From: Pinus tabuliformis
Lineage: Eukaryota > Streptophyta > Pinopsida > Pinales > Pinaceae
Direction of reading: 5' to 3'
Length of the DNA stretch: 64,000 nt
Assembly (NCBI GenBank): GCA_031772625.1
Contig: CM062820.1
Coordinates: forward strand, 92,220,421-92,284,420
In this document: piece after piece, positions 58,570 through 64,000 of the stretch
Layout of the letters: each line of letters starts with the position of its first letter
Position numbering within the stretch: the stretch's first letter is position 1
Translations under genes and position numbers: made by a program
Notes under the pieces: generated by a model
Told to the model about the DNA's origin: nothing
Databases searched by the model: none
What the model saw: the letters and a program-made list of their open reading frames with translations, nothing else

Positions 58570-59236
58570 TGAATGAGAACTAACCTGCAAATTGGAAAGA
58601 ACTATATGATAACCAAGATTAACTCTTCAATTGGGGAAGGTCGAGACATCTAATGAGGAAAGGTGTGATGTAGATTGTTCTATTACATTTTGTATCTACT
58701 TGATATGTACTCTTATGACATGGGTAAAATTTAAATGGCAGGTGACAAGACTACCTAACTAGATTTTTGATGATAAGTATCCAACTAGCGTTGTAGTGTG
58801 CTCCATATTAGGGTGTTAACCCTAGTTGTGAGGAGGGGTGGAGGTATTTCCCACCATGTAACCTCCAAACCTAAATCGTGGGAGGGCAGTGATGGATACG
58901 CTCCCTAGATGTGTGATGACGATTACCAATTTGCTGCTGGGGAAGTTAGGTCGATATAGTTGATGCTTCCGCCATATTGGATTTATCAGTGGTTAGATTG
59001 GTATAGTCGATGCCATAGTATATAACAGTAGAGAATGGATAGGGTGGGAGTAGAAGTAGGTTAGGAAGGATATGTGGATATAGATTATTTGGAGACTCTT
59101 GATGGGAAGTGGTATCATTGTCTGACATACTTATTTTTACTACTATAAATCTCTCTTGATTTTTGTTATGCCTTATTGTCAAACTTCTTTCGAACTCCTT
59201 GTATCTTTTTCTGAAGTTTTTTGAAGGAGGGGTGTA
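58233..59236. other. 3' untranslated stretch of the nested chromovirus
   Basis: There is no coding region in this 1 kb between the chromodomain and the right LTR. It contains an AT microsatellite at about 58531-58566 and ends in a purine tract GAAGGAGGGG before the LTR. Confidence 0.6.
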
Positions 59237-59650
59237 TGTAATGCCCTACTTAATATTATCATGCTAATTTTTATTAGTGTTTAATTAACCTGAAAATATT
59301 GACTTACAAATATCAAGAAATATTGGTATATACTACATTTGTGAAACTGTAATTTTATTTTACTGATATAAATTTTATTATTGTTATTATTCAATTCCCA
59401 ACTTGTCTTCTCAAATTTAATTTTGGATAGGATATGGTCTCCTTGATTTATTCCAAATTAAATATCCATATCCTAAGGTGTCTTTTCAAATCTAGTTTTG
59501 AGAAGATATGGTCTCCTCCAATTTATTCCAAATTAAATATCCATATCCCAATGTGTCTTTTCAAATCTAGTTTTGAGAAGATATGGTCTTTTCCAATTAA
59601 ATTCCAAATTAAATATCCATATCCCATGGTGTCTTCTCCAATTAAATTCC
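59237..59650 (+). repeat. Right LTR of the nested chromovirus, seen in part
   Basis: It opens with the same TGTAATGCCCTACTTAAT and follows 44668 onward closely for about 410 bp, including the same 70-bp repeats. Minus-strand Athila-like gag sequence resumes after it. Confidence 0.8.
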
Positions 59651-59659
59651 AATCTCTCT

Positions 59660-60546
59660 GAGGATAGCTTTAAGACCTGGTATTGAAGGACATTCCTTTA
59701 TATCATGATTTTTTGCACATATAACACAAGTTTCTACACTTTTTAAGTCAAGAGGGCATTCTCTCCCATGTTCTTATAGAATGTTCTTCTAATCCCATGA
59801 AACAATTTCAACTTTTGAGTGTCAAGCAAGTATTCATAAGATCTACACAAGACTTCAAATTCAAAGAAAAATGTTTCATGATCTTCACTCCTTAATCCAT
59901 GAAAATTTGGAAGGATGGAGGGTGAGATATTTTTCATTGTGGCTGCGGTATCTTCATCAAGGATGGGAAATCCAAAAGGTTTTGGATCTCCTCTACCACC
60001 TCCTCTTCCTCTTCCTCCACCTCTTTCACCTCCTCAATTTCCTCCTCTTACACCTCCAATCCAAGGTTGCTCACCATTCACATTATGTACCTCTCCTTCC
60101 CCTTCTCCAGCCATTGTAGATTCTTCAAAACTAATATAAGGTTCCAAAATTGGATTTTCTAGTTCCTCTTCTAGTTCTTCTAGTTCTTTTGATTCTTCTA
60201 TCAATGGAAGGTTAAAATAAATTTCTTCCTCTTATTCTTCACTAGGGATTTCTAGATCTTGTCCTAGAAGTTTCTCTCCAATTGAAGACAGAAAAATTAC
60301 TCCTTATGTTGGGGATGTAGGATCCTCTTCTTCTATTCCAGCTTTAGTTCATGAATTTGGTGAATATCTAGGTTGGATTTCATATCTAAGTACCTCAGGA
60401 AGTTTGTGTTTTCCTGCAGTAGATGGAATATGAGTTTGGGTGGATGGTGTGGCACTACGAGGTCGTGGTGGGGTGAGTGATGATGTTGGAATCAAAATTC
60501 TACCTCTACCTAAAAATCTACCTCTAGAATCTCTTTCTCTATGCAT
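59660..60546 (-). pseudogene. Athila-like gag (fossil)
   Basis: The minus frame opens MHRERDSRGRFLGRGRILIP at 60546 and later gives SILPNFHGLRSEDHETFFFE then FEVLCRSYEYLLDTQKLKLF (59937-59743), the classic Athila-type gag block. A knuckle-like CVICAKNHDIKECP region lies near 59735-59690. It is the 5' coding part of the split element that resumes at 44546. Confidence 0.85.
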
Positions 60547-60589
60547 ATCATTTTGTTTTTTAATTTAAAAAGGAAAATAAAAAGACTCC

Positions 60590-60620
60590 TATATACACTT
60601 CCCCAAAAACGGTGCAAAAA
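60590..60620 (-). promoter_or_regulatory. Athila-like primer region
   Basis: On the minus strand, TTTGCACCGTTTTTGGGGAA resembles the TGGCGCCGTTGCCGGGGA site (aspartate tRNA complement) used by Athila-type elements, with several differences. It lies between the LTR-like sequence and gag, as expected. Confidence 0.65.
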
Positions 60621-62000
60621 TGTTTGGTAATTTAATTGATGTTAAATTACTTACATAAATTTATCAACCAGGGCTAGTAAACTAATGAAATGTATATGCA
60701 CTGTATGTGCTAGAAGTCTTTGTCACTTATTAAATGCCTAAATCAATTTGAGTTATCAAGATGCACATGTTTCTCTATGGCTATATAAGTAAACAAATTG
60801 CTTATATCAAATGAGATTAATTCTGCTCCCTTTGCTTAAATAACAATTTCATCCTACTTAAAATAAACTTCAAACTTGCTTCATAAGATCACACTCACAC
60901 TTGTTTGAATTAAAATCACTCTCACACTTGCTTAAAGTAAAATCACACCTGTTGTAATGAAAATCAAACACACTTTCTCAAATGAAATTCACTCTTGAAA
61001 ATTACATTCAAATGGAAATCATACTTTCTTGAATAAGAATCATAACCCACACTTATACTTAAATAAAATCACTCTTCAAATCGTACTCATAAATCTATTT
61101 CTATGAAAATTGTGATTAAAAACTACTGCAATATAAAACTTAAATTCCTATTGCTATTTTGAATCAAGCTCTATCCATATGCATCTGAGATCTCTCCTTT
61201 CCTGATCAATAAAATGATTAGTAAAACAATTTCAAATCTATATCTAAAAATCAAAACCTGAATACTTGAATGAATCGACAAAATCTAAAGGAAATATGTG
61301 TGGAAATACTGACTATAAATAAAAAAAAATCTTATTGTCTCAAGGGTGCACTCTTATGAGAAGCAAGGAATGTTATAAAGCTTTCACAAAATTATTATTC
61401 ACACATTGGAACACACAACAAGCAATGGAGTTGAAATAGAGTTTTTATATCAAAACAGAGTACTTCACAAATACAATTCTTGTCCTGTTTAGCTATGTCG
61501 AGAGGCATATTTATAAAACCCTTACGCAATAAATGTTTTTAGAGCTTTACACCTATGCTAATCAACATCAACTATAATTATCCTAAGAGATAAGATATCG
61601 TAATATTATTTATGATTTTCTAACAACATAGCAAATCATGAAACGAAAAATCTGCATCTTGCTCACTTGATCTGTGCCTTCCACATTGTTTAACTTATCC
61701 TTTGACTAGATTGATAAGGTGCCTTTTTCATTAATCCGGCTTCTGCAAATTAGAATGAATCATTATCCTCATTATTTGCCAGCTACCCATGTGCCTTGTT
61801 TCTCAGATGGAGCTCTGTAACCTATCGAACCTTGGATCTAGCTGTAGAAACTTTTATCAGTTGCAGAATCATTGTAATTCGGTAGCTTAGGTAGATATTA
61901 AGTCAAATAATAAAGACAAATGACACTTATGAAATATATGACGATTATACACTTGTTATTCTTCAACCTTGTAAATTTTTACCCAGATTGTAACTTATGA
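60621..62000 (-). repeat. Probable 5' LTR of the Athila-like element
   Basis: It begins (plus-strand view) TGTTTGGTAATTTAATTG right beside the primer region. On the minus strand a TATA-like TTTATAAATATG lies near 61518-61507, fitting U3 at the right and R-U5 at the left. The outer edge at about 62000 is an estimate. No partner is in the window. Confidence 0.55.
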
Positions 62001-62700
62001 AGGTCAAAAAGGAAGGATAAAGGTGGAAAAAGTAGTGTCAAAAAGTAGAAATTCTGGGGTTCAACACCAACCCTCTGCGTCACATGGGAACTTTAGCTCA
62101 TTAGCTACCACTTTCCTCACCTTCTTCCAACTCTCAGTCTGCAATGATTCAGGTCTAGAACTCCTCACCAACTTCAAACAAACACCAGCTACTCACATCT
62201 CGGACCATCTCCATGAATGGTGAAAACGTCGTAGCCTATGCAAAACCTAGTTTGAAGATAAAGTCCTCTTGGACATATTCCTGAGATCCCTCACATCTGA
62301 AATCTCTAAGGACATGGAAAATTCATCCCTACAAACCGAGGAAGAAGCCATTAGTAAAGCCCAACAGTTGGAGCTTATCTATACCCAGTCTGGGTACATT
62401 TATCATGTGCTTCCAAACGCACCATGCCTACAAACTTATAAAGAGATCCCAGGCGCATCCAATGCTGCTGACAGATTAATTGGGTACCTATCCCAAAATC
62501 ACCACAACAACAACTACCAAAACCCCAGGTATGATGCTACGCCAAATGCATCACCATTGCAACATACAGGGTACTATAATGGTCAACCTGCACCTATGTA
62601 GAACATAGTCAACAAGGTTAACCAATACCAGCCCCCACAAGGAGGCTCGTACCTCCCCCCTCAGGGAACCAATACTCCTCTAGGAATACATACATGATGT
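62000..62700 (+). pseudogene. Gag-like retroelement remnant
   Basis: Plus-strand frames give SDHLHEW, LLDIFLRSLTSEISKDMENS, EEEAISKAQQLELIYTQSGY and a Pro/Asn/Gln-rich tail (NHHNNNYQNPRYDATPN). The order of a short helical gag segment followed by an Asn/Pro-rich linker is typical of gypsy gag. No zinc knuckle or pol follows. It is a fossil fragment of uncertain lineage. Confidence 0.5.
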
Positions 62701-64000
62701 CTGCTCCCCTGAGTCAGTACATTAACCAGGGACAAGGAAACTAGTATTCTCCTTTTCAATGCAGCCTAAGTTGCACATACCCACAGTATGCAAATAAAAT
62801 TGCATGTCACACTATGTCTCTATCACATTCCAAGATGAACACCAATATCAATGGTGAAACCCTCTTAAACCAAAGTTTAAGTCTTTTAATTCAATATCTA
62901 AGTGAAAGCTATCAAACTTTACCATAAAACATTAATCCCGCTTATTTCTATTATAATTCCCATATTATAGAAATATTTCATAACCCATACTTAAAACCTT
63001 ACCTTTCCGCCATTCCACAAACCTTTGCATGTATATCGATGCTTTCTCTAGCGTATTAAATCACCACCGTTGAACTGTCTTGTCTGATCCAACGACTATC
63101 ACGTCATATGCTTGCTAACTAGCTCGGACAATCTCCATCATTGATGTGAACCATCCAATCGAACGGATATCAGGTAATCCCGCGCAGATTCTTGCATGAC
63201 CAATATCAGGTCTAGAGCACGTGAGAAAAGTAGTTTTCTCGTGCTACGTGTCGCCTGCTAAGGTTAATCGAGTAGAATTTAGAAATACCATTTATAGCTT
63301 TTAGGGCACGCGAGATACTGCTTACCACCTATGAAGACCGCTCCATCATTCTGCTAACACGTGGTTTTAATCTAATCCATTCACTTCTTGACTTCATTTT
63401 GTGCGACTTAATCCTAGCTGTCTATCTCCCTCACTCTCATTCATTGATCTGACTGATCCAACGAATGTGCTTCGCTGCTAAATTCTTCTACATCTCACCA
63501 TGTAATATTCTTCTCACTTCTCTATCTATGTATTTATTCTCGCCTTACAGTCTTCAATTGTTCTGATCCTGATCTTCAGCTCTGTTACTTCACACCTTCG
63601 CACCTTTACACTTCCTTCGTAAATCCTTAGGTTTTAGGAAACCTTGCAGTTATACCTTCGCTGTAACATTAAAGGTTTTCTCCAATATTGTCTGTGTGTA
63701 AACCTGTAACACTCTTCTCTGCACTTCTCCTCTGGTTCTGCACACCTGGAAACTTATGTTATGCGAAATTACTTCTAATTCACAATGATTTATCATTCGA
63801 TTACTCAATACACACCACACAAGCTCAGAAATTGCACTTTTGTATTAATAAATAAATATTTACACAATGAGTTCCTTCTCGGCTTGATCTTCTATATCAA
63901 TGGCCTTTCCTTTCCTGCTCGTAGGCTTACGGTCAAATCCTATCTAATCTCTGAACTTTAATTCTCACTCTAACTAACTGACTAATTGACTCTATGCCTT
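62701..64000. other. Terminal stretch without recognisable genes
   Basis: No credible coding region is seen on either strand. Motifs such as CACGTG near 63218 and ACGTGTCG near 63245 could be G-box or ABRE-like, but they prove nothing alone. It may be LTR or gene-flank sequence. Confidence 0.4.

Larger units (their letters stand above)
44668..59650 (+). mobile_element. Ty3/gypsy chromovirus nested in the Athila-like copy
   Basis: The left LTR (44668-45783) is followed by a primer site at 45786 (TGGTATCAGAGCGGG). The coding parts are gag (53738-54690), knuckle (about 54775), protease (about 54860-55210), RT (about 55400-56300), RNase H (about 56300-56760), integrase (about 56860-57740) and chromodomain (about 58110-58230). 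A right LTR begins at 59237 after a purine tract GAAGGAGGGG. The two LTRs match over the part seen. About 7.8 kb of other DNA lies between the leader and gag (45909 to about 53690). It is a fossil with roughly ten breaks. It is possible, though less likely, that the left LTR and the coding part come from two related copies. Confidence 0.75.
42122..60620 (-). mobile_element. Athila-like Ty3/gypsy element, split in two
   Basis: Read leftward, the element starts with a primer region at about 60620-60595, gag (60546 to about 59660), then is split by the plus-strand chromovirus (44668-59650), and continues with protease (44546-43881), RT (about 43583-42960) and RNase H (about 42950-42122), where the gag-only element abuts. 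The protease and RT style (PGSPIVKTHINGIKILNTLI, ILGRPWLATTDAFISC, FLGHHISGNGIRVD) is that of the Athila lineage. No integrase or 3' LTR is seen in the window. It is a fossil with several breaks and is older than both elements inside or beside it. Confidence 0.82.

Noticed and set aside
1-64000. tRNA, rRNA, or organellar insertions
   Set aside because: No cloverleaf-like A and B box pair, rRNA core phrase or plastid or mitochondrial gene block was recognised by eye.

Overview
This is a plant nuclear window, AT-rich and packed with nested retrotransposons. The element families (large chromodomain Ty3/gypsy copies, an Athila-like copy, a Tork-like Ty1/copia copy, plant L1-type LINEs with a C-terminal RNase H) and the scarcity of host exons fit a large-genome seed plant. 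A conifer or other gymnosperm is my best guess. That is inference from element style and is not proven by any marker here. No bacterial or organellar gene organisation is seen.

Layout. 1-7830: 3' part of a Ty3/gypsy chromovirus (+), split by a Ty1/copia element (-) at 2203-6875. 7830-10450: gag and 5' end of a second gypsy copy (-), split by a non-autonomous hAT-like DNA transposon (8007-9223) with an 8-bp target duplication. 11691-14656: the only convincing host-gene exon region, a first exon (-) of a plastid-type GNAT N-acetyltransferase whose exon and flanking intron occur as three tandem 978-bp copies. 14657-17640: AT-rich non-coding sequence with short repeats. 17640-33225: a three-level nest in which a LINE remnant (+) holds a complete-length gypsy chromovirus (+, 18058-32737, 5-bp duplication GTTGG), which in turn holds an intact LINE (-, 22781-29650, 18-bp duplication) with two overlapping open reading frames. 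33226-35160: repeat-like sequence without genes. 35161-42121: a gag-only non-autonomous LTR element with long repeats. 42122-60620: an Athila-like gypsy copy (-) in two parts, separated by another chromovirus (+, 44668 to about 59650). The latter carries a foreign block (45909 to about 53690) with an unclassified minus-strand ORF and a broken fragment of a telomerase reverse transcriptase gene (TERT). 60621-62000: LTR-like end of the Athila-like copy. 62000-62700: a gag-like remnant (+). The last 1.3 kb shows nothing firm.

How the parts relate: most sequence is fossil mobile DNA, and insertion order can be read from the nesting. The intact LINE is the youngest member of the 17.6-33.2 kb stack. 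The two host-derived items (GNAT exon array and TERT fragment) are incomplete as seen here. The downstream exons of the GNAT gene are not in the window. The TERT piece covers only the end of the RNA-binding domain to motif A and carries lesions. The most unusual items are the GNAT exon triplication, the TERT fragment inside a transposon stack, the gag-only element with coiled coil and three zinc knuckles, and the intact LINE.
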